Part shown: positions 20,822 through 29,380 of the stretch, in pieces | Layout of the letters: every line of letters begins with the position of its first letter | Position numbering within the stretch: position 1 is the stretch's first letter | From: Salipiger pallidus | GTDB lineage: Bacteria; Pseudomonadota; Alphaproteobacteria; Rhodobacterales; Rhodobacteraceae | NCBI RefSeq assembly: GCF_014643635.1 | Contig: NZ_BMJV01000001.1 | Coordinates: 998,925 to 1,062,924 of the forward strand | Direction of reading: 5' to 3' | Length of the DNA: 64,000 nt | Made by a program: the position numbers and the translations under genes | Notes under the pieces: generated by a model | Databases searched by the model: none | Told to the model about the DNA's origin: nothing | Seen by the model: the letters and a program-made list of their open reading frames with translations, nothing else

Positions 20822-21078
20822 AAATTTATCGGAAAACCGGAAATCTCAGAGGGTTGCAGCGATTTCTTGGCCATATGAAGATGGACAGCACAGTGCGCTA
20901 CCTCGGCGTCAAACTGGAGGATGCACTCACGATCGCAAAGTCGGTAGAAATCAGAGTGAAAAGGGCCGGTCCGTCGTGGCCGGCCCATTGCGAATGTTGG
21001 CATCCTGATGGGACGCTGCGCCGCAGCTTCACTAGACCGGCCGTTCGTCGATTAAGCAGCATTTTTTTCGGAAGATGA
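20822..21078 (+). pseudogene. Tyrosine recombinase C-terminal fragment
   Basis: Immediately after the IS right end the reading frame gives QIYRKTGNLRGLQRFLGHMK then DSTVRYLGVKLEDALTIAKS. This is the end of the catalytic domain of small site-specific recombinases: the LGH motif has the second catalytic His, and VRYLGV carries the Tyr nucleophile. The N-terminal part is not recognisable to the left of the IS. The gene was truncated by the insertion or by rearrangement. The tail beyond about 20960 diverges from the family. Confidence 0.72.
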
Positions 21079-21193
21079 AGGTCAGCAATGCGAACAAATC
21101 AGTCGCGGGCTCGAATCGATAATGCTATGGCTTCCCCGTCGCCAAGCTATAACGTCAAGACCGCAACACGTCTGGAACCGGATAAGGAAAGTC

Positions 21194-22255
21194 ATGAAGA
21201 GATCCGCCTCTCGCGCCTGTATCCTGTCAGTATGGGCAATTTCGATGTCCATTGCTCAACAGGGCATTGCCGCCGAATATGCTGCTGGCGTTCGGCAGAT
21301 GGTTGTTCCATCGGTCGAGAGGAACACCGATCTTGAGGTGACAATCTGGTATCCGGCATCGGCAGGCGGCGAGACTGTCCTGCTGGGCGAAAATGTCTTT
21401 TTTAACGGGACGCCCGCCATGCAGGATGCGCCGTTTCTCGACGGAGAATTCCCTCTCGTTTTGCTGTCGCATGGGGCGGGACTTGCGGGACGCTCCGAGG
21501 CGATGAGCTGGATAGCGACGCCGCTTGCCCAGAACGGATTCATCGTCGCTGCCCCCACCCATCCCGGCAATACTGGCCCCGGCCGATCGGCGGCAGAAAC
21601 GATGAAGCTCTGGCTACGACCGGCGGATATCTCGGATACGCTCGATGCAATCGAGGACAGTCCGACCTTCCAACGGCATGTTGCCTCCGACCGTATCGGG
21701 GTTCTGGGCTTGTCGATGGGAGGCAATACCGCCCTGTCCCTTGCTGGCGCAAAACTCGATCCGGAGCTATTGGCGGGCTATTGCGACACTGATGAGCTCA
21801 ACCCATCCCTGTGCGACTGGGTTCGCATGAGCGGCGTCGATCTCCATGCGATGGACAAGACGACTGCCGGTCGAGACAATTCAGATCCCCGTGTGCGTTT
21901 CGCTATGGCAATTGATCCGGCCCCCACGGATTTATTTTCTCCCGAGTCGCTTCCCGAGATTTCGATCCCTGTTTACGTCGTGAACCTCGGCGCGGCTTCT
22001 GAGATTCCAGCAACCATCCAGGCCTCGGGGGTCGCAGCGGCAATTCACGATTCAACCTATCACGTGATCGAAGATGCAAGCCATCATTCGATGTTTGGAG
22101 AATGCAAACCGGGTGCTGCGGAGATAGCCGTGGAAGAAGGTATCGAAGATCCGATCTGTGACGATGGAAACGGCACTTCTCGGTCTGCGATCCATGCCCA
22201 ACTCATCGAACTTACCGCGTCAGCTTTTCACAGCGCACTCAGTCCAGAAGATTGA
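21194..22255 (+). CDS. Secreted alpha/beta hydrolase, PAF-acetylhydrolase/dienelactone-hydrolase-like
   Basis: A 353-residue exported serine hydrolase. The ATG at 21194 has an AAGGAAAG site and starts a signal peptide, MKRSASRACILSVWAISMSI, ending near QQGIAA. The frame is open further upstream to 21122 but without a ribosome site. The nucleophile elbow is IGVLGLSMGGNTALSLAG, with Ser in GLSMG. The oxyanion region is FPLVLLSHGAGLAGRSEAMS, and the catalytic His is probably in VIEDASHHSMF. The layout resembles platelet-activating-factor acetylhydrolase-like bacterial lipases. It is flanked on both sides by transposon debris, so it may be an acquired cargo gene. Confidence 0.82.
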   Translation: MKRSASRACILSVWAISMSIAQQGIAAEYAAGVRQMVVPSVERNTDLEVTIWYPASAGGETVLLGENVFFNGTPAMQDAPFLDGEFPLVLLSHGAGLAGRSEAMSWIATPLAQNGFIVAAPTHPGNTGPGRSAAETMKLWLRPADISDTLDAIEDSPTFQRHVASDRIGVLGLSMGGNTALSLAGAKLDPELLAGYCDTDELNPSLCDWVRMSGVDLHAMDKTTAGRDNSDPRVRFAMAIDPAPTDLFSPESLPEISIPVYVVNLGAASEIPATIQASGVAAAIHDSTYHVIEDASHHSMFGECKPGAAEIAVEEGIEDPICDDGNGTSRSAIHAQLIELTASAFHSALSPED

Positions 22256-22796
22256 GGCCTGTGGGATCCATCGGTTGCAACGCTGACCCAGGCGCAATTG
22301 CCGCTTTCCCGTCCTGCCTGTGGCAGATCGGAGCCGTCTGAGTAAACTTGGCGCCAGCTTGATCTGGCAAAAGGATTGGCGAGAAAGGTCTCAAACCGGT
22401 CATGCGGCGGCGCGGCAGGAGGCATAAGGGTGTTTCCCGAGGTGCGCCATTACTCGCAGCCCCTTGCTGCCCTTCATTAGGTGCAACTTCGCTGCGTCAT
22501 AGCGTCCCCGAACGAGTCCTTTGTCGCATTCAGCAGCAAAATCGGACGAGCGAACGTCATCCCCGTCAACCTTCCTGTCTTTCGCTTCACGTGGTGCTGG
22601 TGGTCACTTAAACCGACATGCGCGAACAGGGGATGGCATCATGTGCGGCCAACCAAGAGCGACATCCTGTCAATCTGCAGGCAATCTTGACCCCCTATCG
22701 GCATCCAAAAGCGGCCCCCTCGGAGCGCTCGGGTAGCAGGCCCGATGCGGTGTAGCCCTCACACAGCGTAGCCGTATCGGCCCAGCGGGTTCTCGG
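22256..22796. other. Gene-free debris zone
   Basis: No intact gene is recognised. The stretch around 22688-22720 (TTGACCCCCTATCGGCATCC, then further C-rich runs) looks like IS21-type element end sequence. That fits the IstB fragment that follows. The rest holds nothing I can identify. Confidence 0.35.
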
Positions 22797-23045
22797 TCAT
22801 TCACGGGTCTTGAAGCGCCAACTCTCGTTACCGGTTTCGACAATGTCGCTGTGACGGGTCAGCCAGCGCGCCACCCTCAAGCGTGGCAGACCCGGCTTGC
22901 GATCAGTGCCCGCGCGAACGGATAAGCCGAAGGCTTGCGCAATCTTGGCAGCTCTGTCCCCGGCGGCTACGCGGGCGACAAGCACTTCTCGACAACAAGC
23001 GAAGAGGCGGGAATTCCGATGCGGAGTGTCGATTCCTGAGAGTCC
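22797..23045 (-). pseudogene. Mosaic of transposase scraps (IstB tail and HTH fragment)
   Basis: Read on the minus strand, the end of this stretch gives RWLTRHSDIVETGNESWRFK and a stop. This matches the C-terminus of IS21-family IstB ATPases as I remember it. Just before it lies a helix-turn-helix like piece, REVLVARVAAGDRAAKIAQA then FGLSVR, of the sort that begins IS481/IS630-type transposases. The two pieces are fused in one frame with no intervening catalytic domain, so this is debris from at least two elements. Confidence 0.5.
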
Positions 23046-23151
23046 GGAGCTCGGGTTTGCCGACTGAAGTCCATTTATACCGCAACGATTACCTTCCTGA
23101 TATATCACTGTCAGACCTGCCAACGTACCTTTTGCAAGCATCCCTTCGCGT

Positions 23152-23619
23152 CTATTGCAACTCTCCCAGCGGTAGCGTCGTGCGGTCGCGCAGCCGTTCC
23201 AATGCGAACACCGACTCGACCTTTCTCAGCGTCACCGCCGAGGTGAGTGCCTCGTAGAACCGGTCGAAGGCGGGCATGTCCGGAACCACCACGCGCAGCA
23301 GGTAATCGTATGATCCGGCCATGCGGTAGACGTCGCGGATGGCCTCGATCTCGTCCACCGCAATAAGGAACGCCGACCGCCACGCAGCGCTGTGCTCGGC
23401 CGCCTCGAGCGAGACGAAGGCTGTCACCCCCAGACCGAATGCGTCGGGGTCGAGCAGCGCAACGCGACCACGGATCGTGCCCGCCTCCTCGTGTTTCTGG
23501 ATCCGCTTCCAGCAAGGTGTCTGCGACAGGCCCACGCGGTCGGCGATCCGCGCCACCGGCATGGTCGCGTCATGCTGCAGCAGGTCGAGAATCTTAAGGT
23601 CGATGCGGTCGAACGGCAT
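23152..23619 (-). CDS. Lrp/AsnC-family transcriptional regulator
   Basis: A 155-residue regulator from the ATG at 23619, chosen because GGGAGGGA lies just upstream. The HTH part reads LKILDLLQHDATMPVARIAD then RVGLSQTPCWKRIQKHEEAG. The C-terminal RAM/AsnC ligand domain has MAGSYDYLLRVVVPDMPAFD. Lrp-type proteins sense amino acids. The target is not obvious: the neighbour on the plus strand is an Rrf2 gene plus sulfate transport operon, and the other side is transposon debris. Confidence 0.92.
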   Translation of the reverse strand: MPFDRIDLKILDLLQHDATMPVARIADRVGLSQTPCWKRIQKHEEAGTIRGRVALLDPDAFGLGVTAFVSLEAAEHSAAWRSAFLIAVDEIEAIRDVYRMAGSYDYLLRVVVPDMPAFDRFYEALTSAVTLRKVESVFALERLRDRTTLPLGELQ

Positions 23620-23786
23620 GGTCCCTCCCTGGTTCATCAGGGCCACTCGGCCCGAGTCGATCTGAGCATGGCACAATTCATCTAAATGTCGACCGTCTTT
23701 ATCGTGTTTATCGGTTAAGGCTCGCGTCACAGCTTTTTTGCCTGTAGAATGAACGGGCCCGCCCCAGGACCAAGGCTTCGTGACCG

Positions 23787-24251
23787 ATGATCACCCACAA
23801 GACCAAGTACGCGCTCAAGGCCCTTACGGTGCTGGCAGACGAAGCCGCCGGAGACGGCGCCGCCTTGCGGATCGAGGAGGTCGCGGACCGCTCCGGCGCC
23901 CCGAAGCGGTTCCTCGAGCACATCCTGCTCGACCTCAAACGCGCGGGGCTGATCGGAAGCCGCCGCGGGCGCAACGGCGGTTACGTCCTCATCAAGGAGC
24001 CGAAGCTGGTGTCTCTGGCCGAGATCCTGCGGCTGATCGACGGACCTCTGGCGCCCCTGCCCTGCCTGTCACGCCGGGCCTACCAGAAATGCGCCGATTG
24101 CGATGAGGCAACCTGCCGCGTGCGGGCAGTTTTCGGCGGCTTCTACGCCACTTACATCTTGATGATCGAATCCCTCACGCTCGCCGATCTTCAGCAGGAC
24201 TCGAACCCGCTCGAGCGGTTTGCCCTGCCCGAGCCCGGCGCCGGAGAATAA
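23787..24251 (+). CDS. Rrf2-family regulator with four clustered cysteines
   Basis: A 154-residue winged-helix regulator. The DNA-binding part includes IEEVADRSGAPKRFLEHILL and RRGRNGGYVLIKEP (the Rrf2 wing). Cysteines lie at residues 93, 102, 105 and 110 (CX8CX2CX4C), more than the three of IscR, and could hold an iron-sulfur cluster. It stands 168 bases before the sulfate-binding-protein gene on the same strand. A CymR-like role in sulfur-dependent control of sulfate uptake is therefore likely, though inferred from position. Confidence 0.9.
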   Translation: MITHKTKYALKALTVLADEAAGDGAALRIEEVADRSGAPKRFLEHILLDLKRAGLIGSRRGRNGGYVLIKEPKLVSLAEILRLIDGPLAPLPCLSRRAYQKCADCDEATCRVRAVFGGFYATYILMIESLTLADLQQDSNPLERFALPEPGAGE

Positions 24252-24290
24252 TCTTCCACGGCGGCGGGTGAAAACGCCGCGGATTTGCTT

Positions 24291-24320
24291 TTGCAATACA
24301 CGACTAACCCTGTCGATATT
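24291..24320 (+). promoter_or_regulatory. Possible promoter of the sulfate transport operon
   Basis: TTGCAA at 24291-24296 and GATATT at 24315-24320 are separated by 18 bases, about 100 bases before the binding-protein start. CGAC and GTCG within the spacer could form a small dyad for the adjacent Rrf2 regulator. A weak assignment. Confidence 0.35.
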
Positions 24321-24419
24321 TAGGTGTCAGGCGACGCTGGCGGTCTCACCGGACCATGAGGCCGGGTCTGCCCCGTCCGCCTGGCACGAAACCGACAGGG
24401 TGACGCAAAGGAGATCCGC

Positions 24420-25466
24420 ATGCCCCGACGCCAGACAACCGACGGTGCGCCGTTCCATCGCCGCGCGATCCTCGCACTGATCGCCGCGGGCCTCGCCGCG
24501 ACCACCGCCCCCGGTGCCCGCGCGCAGGAAGAAGTTCAGATCCTCAACGTGTCCTACGATCCGACGCGGGAATTCTACCGCGAGTACAATGCCTGGTTTG
24601 CCGATTGGTGGCAGGCCGAAGGCAACGGCCCGCTGACGCTGCGCCAGTCCCATGGCGGGTCTGGCGGACAGGCCCGCGCGGTCATCGATGGGCTCGAGGC
24701 GACGGTCGCCACGCTGGCGCTGTCCGCCGACATCGACGCCATCGCGGCACGCACCGGCAAGATCCCGGAGGACTGGCAGAGCCGGCTCGCGCACAACTCG
24801 GCCCCCTATACCTCGACCATCGTGTTCCTGGTGCGGGACGGAAACCCCAAGGGCATCACCGATTGGGGCGACCTCGTGGCCGAGGACGTGGAGGTCATCA
24901 CCCCCAACCCCAAGACCTCGGGCGGGGCGCGGTGGAACTTCCTCGCGGCCTGGGCCTGGGCGCTCGACGCCTACGGCGGAGACGAGGCGCGGGCACGCGA
25001 GTACATGGCGGAGCTCTTTGCCAACGTGCCGGTGCTCGACACCGGGGCGCGCGGGGCGACCAACACCTTCGCGCAGCGTGGCCTCGGCGATGTGCTGCTG
25101 GCCTGGGAGAACGAGGCCTTCCTCGCGCTCGAGGAGCAGGGCGAGGATGCCTTCGACATCGTGGTGCCGTCCATCTCCATGCTGGCAGAACCGCCGGTAA
25201 CGGTGGTGGATGGCAACATCACCTCAAATGAACAGCGCGAGGCCGCGTTTGCCTACCTTCGGCAGCTCTACAGCCCCCAGGCGCAGGCACTGGCGGTCCG
25301 GCACCACTACCGCGCCTGGGACACCTCGGAGGTGCCGCAGTACGAGCTTGACCGCTTCCCCGAGCTGACGCGCGTCTCCATCGACGCATTCGGTGGCTGG
25401 ACCGAGGCGCAGCCGAGGTTCTTCGGTGACGGCGGGATCTTCGACCAGGTCTACGAGGGCCGATGA
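24420..25466 (+). CDS. cysP: Sulfate/thiosulfate ABC transporter binding protein
   Basis: A 348-residue periplasmic sulfate receptor of the Sbp/CysP family. A Tat-like or Sec signal (RRAILALIAAGLAATTAPGA, then RAQ) is followed by the family opening VQILNVSYDPTREFYREYNA. Further family stretches are QSHGGSGGQARAVIDGLEAT, TPNPKTSGGARWNFLAAWAW and TNTFAQRGLGDVLLAWENEA. It begins the operon with cysT, cysW and cysA. CysP and Sbp cannot be told apart with certainty here. Confidence 0.95.
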   Translation: MPRRQTTDGAPFHRRAILALIAAGLAATTAPGARAQEEVQILNVSYDPTREFYREYNAWFADWWQAEGNGPLTLRQSHGGSGGQARAVIDGLEATVATLALSADIDAIAARTGKIPEDWQSRLAHNSAPYTSTIVFLVRDGNPKGITDWGDLVAEDVEVITPNPKTSGGARWNFLAAWAWALDAYGGDEARAREYMAELFANVPVLDTGARGATNTFAQRGLGDVLLAWENEAFLALEEQGEDAFDIVVPSISMLAEPPVTVVDGNITSNEQREAAFAYLRQLYSPQAQALAVRHHYRAWDTSEVPQYELDRFPELTRVSIDAFGGWTEAQPRFFGDGGIFDQVYEGR

Positions 25467-25467
25467 C

Positions 25468-26298
25468 ATGGCCACCCATCGTTTCGTCGCTCCCTCGCCG
25501 TTGCCTGGCTTTGGTCTCAGCTTCGGCCTCACCATGGCGGCGCTCTCCGCCGTGGTGCTCCTGCCCATCGCCATGCTGGTGGGCCGGGGCATCGCCCTTG
25601 GCCCGGCAGAGCTGTGGGGCATGGTGAACACGCCGCGCATCTGGACGGCGCTGGGGCTGTCGTTCCGGGCGGCGCTGATCGCGTCGCTGGTCAACCTCGT
25701 CTTCGGCTTGCTGCTGGCCTGGGTGCTGGTGCGCTACCGCTTTCCGGGGCGCCGCCTCATCGACGCGGCGGTGGACCTGCCCTTTGCGCTGCCCACGGCG
25801 GTGGCAGGCATCGCGCTGACCGCGCTCTACGCCCCGAACGGCGCCTTCGGGCAGCTCCTGCCGGTGCGTGTCGCCTATGCAGAGCCAGGTATCTGGCTGG
25901 CGCTGATCTTCATCGGGCTGCCCTTCGTGGTGCGCAGCGTGCAGCCGGTGCTCGAGGAACTCGACCCCGAGCTCGAGGAAGCGTCGGCGACCCTCGGCGC
26001 CTCCCGCGCGGTGACGCTGCGGCGGGTGGTGCTGCCGACCCTGACACCGGCCCTTCTGACCGGCTTCGCGCTCGCACTGGCGCGGTCGGTCGGAGAATAC
26101 GGCTCGGTGATCTTCATCGCCGGGAACCTGCCCTTTGAGACCGAGATCGCGCCGCTGCTCATCGTGATCCGGCTCGAGGAATATAACTACGACGCCGCCG
26201 CCGCGATCGGGATTGCCATGCTGATGATCTCGTTTGCCATGCTGCTTGCCCTCAACCTCATCCAGACCTGGACCAGACGGAGGACCGGACATGCCTGA
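25468..26298 (+). CDS. cysT: Sulfate ABC transporter permease CysT (CysU)
   Basis: A 276-residue inner-membrane permease. The start at 25468 is one base after the cysP stop. Family signatures are AAVDLPFALPTAVAGIALTA and LEEASATLGASRAVTLRRVV (EAA loop), followed by ALARSVGEYGSVIFIAGNLP. It forms the channel together with CysW. Its last bases overlap a small membrane-protein gene by eight bases. Confidence 0.95.
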   Translation: MATHRFVAPSPLPGFGLSFGLTMAALSAVVLLPIAMLVGRGIALGPAELWGMVNTPRIWTALGLSFRAALIASLVNLVFGLLLAWVLVRYRFPGRRLIDAAVDLPFALPTAVAGIALTALYAPNGAFGQLLPVRVAYAEPGIWLALIFIGLPFVVRSVQPVLEELDPELEEASATLGASRAVTLRRVVLPTLTPALLTGFALALARSVGEYGSVIFIAGNLPFETEIAPLLIVIRLEEYNYDAAAAIGIAMLMISFAMLLALNLIQTWTRRRTGHA

Positions 26299-26545
26299 CA
26301 CCCATCGCCCTGCCCCGGGATCGGGGATCGCCCTTGCCACCGCCTGCGGGCTTTGCGGCCTTGCCATTGCAGCCCTGATCGGCGCGTCCGGCGCCGGATG
26401 GGGCTGGGCCCTGCTTGCCTGGACGCTCGGTGGGCCTGCAACGCTTGGCGGGTTCCTCACCACGATGGCGGTGCAGGACGCCATCCATCGGAGGTCGCGA
26501 TTTCCCCACCAACCCCGGCACGCCTGGAGATCCGTGAATGTCTGA
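26291..26545 (+). CDS. Small membrane protein between cysT and cysW
   Basis: An 84-residue protein whose ATG (26291) overlaps the end of cysT by eight bases. Its stop (26545) overlaps the start of cysW by eight bases, so translation is coupled on both sides. Two hydrophobic segments are visible: GIALATACGLCGLAIAALIG (about residues 12-31) and WALLAWTLGGPATLGGFLTT (about 38-57). A basic C-terminal tail follows. I do not recognise a family. The tight packing suggests a real accessory of the sulfate permease rather than a spacer. Confidence 0.7.
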   Translation: MPDTHRPAPGSGIALATACGLCGLAIAALIGASGAGWGWALLAWTLGGPATLGGFLTTMAVQDAIHRRSRFPHQPRHAWRSVNV

Positions 26546-27401
26546 TGTTGTCCACCCGGCCCATACCCCTGTCACCACCGAGCCGCGCACGGTGCGCCTT
26601 CTGGTGATCCTGCTGGTGCTGTCGCTGGTCGCCGTGCTGCTGCTGGCCCCGCTCGCTGCGGTGTTCACCGAGGCGCTGGCAGACGGCCTGCCCGCGGCGC
26701 TTCAGGCACTGACGCAGCCCGACGCACGCTCGGCCATCGTCCTCACGCTGCTGGTCGCGGCGATCACCGTGCCGCTCAATGCCGCTGTCGGCATCGCCGC
26801 CGCCTGGGCCATCGCCCGCTTCGACTTCCGCGGCAAGGCGTTTGTGGTGACTCTCATCGACCTGCCGTTCTCGGTCTCGCCGGTGGTGGCGGGGCTGGCG
26901 CTGGTGCTGCTCTTTGGCAGCAACAGCACCGTTGGCGGCTGGCTGATCGCCCATGACATGCGGATCGTCTTTGCCCTGCCCGGCATCATCCTGGCGACCC
27001 TTTTTGTCACCTTCCCCTTCGTGGCCCGCGAACTCATCCCCGTGATGCTCGAACAGGGCCGCGCCGAGGAAGAGGCGGCGCTGACCCTCGGGGCCTCGGG
27101 CTGGCGCGCTTTCCGCACCGTGACCCTGCCCAACATCCGCTGGGCGCTGCTCTATGGCGTGCTGCTGTGCAATGCCCGCGCCATGGGGGAATTCGGTGCC
27201 GTCGCCGTCGTCTCGGGCAAGATCCGGGGCGAGACCACCACCATGCCGATCATGGTCGAGATGCTCTATAACGAGTACCTCGCCACCGCCGCCTTCAGCC
27301 TTGCCGCCGCGCTGGCGCTGCTGGCCCTCGTCACCCTTGCCCTGAAATCGCTGCTGGAATGGCGCCACGCCGACGTGCTGGCCGCCACCCGCCGTCACTG
27401 A
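26538..27401 (+). CDS. cysW: Sulfate ABC transporter permease CysW
   Basis: A 287-residue permease. It shows [20 protein letters not shown] and [20 protein letters not shown]. The EAA loop is [20 protein letters not shown], and the strongly conserved CysW tract [20 protein letters not shown] follows. It pairs with CysT. Its start lies inside the small gene before it. Confidence 0.95.
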   Translation: MSDVVHPAHTPVTTEPRTVRLLVILLVLSLVAVLLLAPLAAVFTEALADGLPAALQALTQPDARSAIVLTLLVAAITVPLNAAVGIAAAWAIARFDFRGKAFVVTLIDLPFSVSPVVAGLALVLLFGSNSTVGGWLIAHDMRIVFALPGIILATLFVTFPFVARELIPVMLEQGRAEEEAALTLGASGWRAFRTVTLPNIRWALLYGVLLCNARAMGEFGAVAVVSGKIRGETTTMPIMVEMLYNEYLATAAFSLAAALALLALVTLALKSLLEWRHADVLAATRRH

Positions 27402-27414
27402 GAGGACCGATCCC

Positions 27415-28134
27415 ATGAACATCGACATCGAAGACCTCACCAAGACCTTCGGCGCCCAGACCGCGCTGCACCCGGTGTCCCTCACCATCCCGTCCGGGGC
27501 GCTGGTGGCGCTGCTCGGCCCCTCGGGATCCGGCAAGACCACGCTGCTGCGCATCCTTGGCGGGCTCGAGATCCCCAGCGCGGGGCGCGTACGCTTTGAC
27601 GGGCAGGATGCCACCGGCCTCAGGGTGCAGGACCGGCGCGCGGGGTTCGTGTTCCAGCACTACGCCCTGTTCCGGCACATGACGGTGTTCGAGAACATCG
27701 CCTACGGGCTGCGCGCGCGCCCCCGCCGCAGCCGCCCGACCAGGGCCGAGATCGACCGGCGGGTTCATCGGCTTCTGGACCTCATCCAGCTGCCGGACAT
27801 CGGACCGCGCTATCCATCGCAGCTGTCCGGCGGCCAGCGCCAGCGCGTGGCCCTCGCCCGGGCGCTGGCGATCGACCCACGCATGCTGCTGCTGGACGAG
27901 CCTTTCGGCGCGCTCGACGCCAAGGTCCGCAAGGAGCTGCGCCAGGGCCTCCGCGAGATCCACGATAGCACCGGACTCACCACGGTCTTCGTCACGCACG
28001 ACCAGGACGAGGCGATGGAGCTGGCGGACGTGGTGGTGGTGATGTCCATGGGCCGCATCGAGCAGGTCGGCCCCCCGGCCGAGCTCCGCAGCCGCCCGAC
28101 AAGCCGCTTCGTGGAAACATTCTTGGCGCGGTGA
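27415..28134 (+). CDS. cysA: Sulfate ABC transporter ATPase CysA, short form
   Basis: A 239-residue ATPase energising sulfate import. Walker A is [18 protein letters not shown] (about residues 34-51), the signature [20 protein letters not shown], and Walker [21 protein letters not shown]; the switch His lies in [17 protein letters not shown]. It follows cysW by 13 bases. Typical CysA proteins have about 340 to 365 residues with a C-terminal TOBE-like domain. This one stops just after the ABC domain, at [10 protein letters not shown], so the regulatory domain is absent. Confidence 0.93.
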   Translation: MNIDIEDLTKTFGAQTALHPVSLTIPSGALVALLGPSGSGKTTLLRILGGLEIPSAGRVRFDGQDATGLRVQDRRAGFVFQHYALFRHMTVFENIAYGLRARPRRSRPTRAEIDRRVHRLLDLIQLPDIGPRYPSQLSGGQRQRVALARALAIDPRMLLLDEPFGALDAKVRKELRQGLREIHDSTGLTTVFVTHDQDEAMELADVVVVMSMGRIEQVGPPAELRSRPTSRFVETFLAR

Positions 28135-28525
28135 AGACCGGGCGTGGAGGCCTGGTAGCCCAGCTGCAGGAGCGGCCGGTCAGCGCACCGCCAGGATAAG
28201 ACCGAGGAACGTTGCTGGCAGACACAACTGGAGGGGCTGTCATGCCTCCCTTCGGCTCCGTGCGGACGTTGATGACACGCGCGGCAGATGCCTGTCGACG
28301 GCCCAAAGCTGACCGTCACATGACATTTGCCGCACGGCAGCTCTCGATCCGGCTCGGACATGAGCGAACGACACAACCGATTTCCACGACCGGGAGCGAA
28401 CGCCCAACTGTCGGGCAAGCCTGGTGGGTTCGAAGGTCCAACCATAGATGCATGGGGTCGATTGAGGTCAGGATTTCAAAAGGATTGAACAGGCCGCGGC
28501 TCTGGCGTCCGAAACAGCGAACGTA
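28135..28525. other. Convergent intergenic region, no gene seen
   Basis: This stretch separates the end of cysA from the end of the minus-strand sugar cluster. Both strands have weakly open frames with no recognisable domain. No strong hairpin with a T-run was found. Confidence 0.4.
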
Positions 28526-29380
28526 TCAACATCGCACGGCGTGTTCGGCGCCCCCCGGCAGCGTCGCTTCGGCATGGAAAAGGCAGCCCTGGAAGCGGTC
28601 GGGGCTGACGATGCCTTCGAAAGCAGATGTGACAAAGAGGGTCTGCATCTCGGCCCCTCCGAACGCCGGGCAGGAGGTCTGCGTCGCTTCGAATGTGACG
28701 ACACAATTAACTGTTCCGTCCGCAAGGTATCGAACGACCCGGCCCGCGCCCCACTGGGCGTTCCAAAGGGCGCCTTCCGCATCGACGACGGAGCCGTCAG
28801 GTTGAAAACCTTCGGCCCCCGGGTCCGCGAACACGACCGGAGCGCCGGCTGGCCAACCTTCCTGGTCCAGCGGTTGCCGCATGATCCGGCCATCACGTGT
28901 ATCCGCATAATACGCCGATTTGCCGTCAGGTGCGAAGCAGATGCTGTTCGGAATCGTGATGCCGGAGTAGAGACGGCGCAGTTCTCCCTGGTAGAGGCGA
29001 TAGATCGCGCCACGCCTGGCCTCGGCTTTCTTGCCCATCGTTCCGATCCAGAATCCGCCGAACGGGTCCGCTCGCCCGTCGTTTGATCTCGTCCCTGGAT
29101 CGTCGGCCTCAAGGGCGATGACCAGTTCACGCTGGCCCGTCTCGATGCCGAACCGCCAAAGCCCGGTTTCAGACGCGATCAACAGGGTATCGTAGTCGAT
29201 CCATCCGGCTGCGGAATGGAATTCATCGAAGCGCCACTCCAACGTCCGGTCCCCCACCCGCGACAAGAGCCGCCGCCCCAGAATGTCGAACCAGAAGAGC
29301 TGCTTGCGTTCAGGATGCCAAAACGGACCTTCCCCCAGTTGGCAACGGCGGTCGTCGTAGAGCCTGGCTACCGGGGTCAT
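28526..29380 (-). CDS. SMP-30/gluconolactonase family sugar lactonase
   Basis: A 284-residue beta-propeller lactonase that would open the gamma- or delta-lactone made by the sugar dehydrogenase (34320-35243). Metal-site residues of the family are visible in CQLGEGPFWHPE (Glu), ITIPNSICFAPDGKSAYYAD (Asn) and QPDGSVVDAEGALWNAQWG (Asp). RSNDGRADPFGGFWIGTMG is also typical. It is the last gene of the oxidative sugar operon and overlaps the aldolase stop region by four bases. L-arabinonolactone and D-galactonolactone are the expected substrates. Confidence 0.9.
   Translation of the reverse strand: MTPVARLYDDRRCQLGEGPFWHPERKQLFWFDILGRRLLSRVGDRTLEWRFDEFHSAAGWIDYDTLLIASETGLWRFGIETGQRELVIALEADDPGTRSNDGRADPFGGFWIGTMGKKAEARRGAIYRLYQGELRRLYSGITIPNSICFAPDGKSAYYADTRDGRIMRQPLDQEGWPAGAPVVFADPGAEGFQPDGSVVDAEGALWNAQWGAGRVVRYLADGTVNCVVTFEATQTSCPAFGGAEMQTLFVTSAFEGIVSPDRFQGCLFHAEATLPGGAEHAVRC

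Noticed and set aside
24252-24419. Possible sulfur-related riboswitch before the sulfate operon
   Set aside because: Only a small CGAC/GTCG dyad and a short spacer are seen, with no arrangement matching a SAM-type aptamer.
25219-27614. Long minus-strand open frames opposite cysT and cysW
   Set aside because: Antisense shadows of well-conserved permease genes, rich in His, Gln and Gly without motifs.
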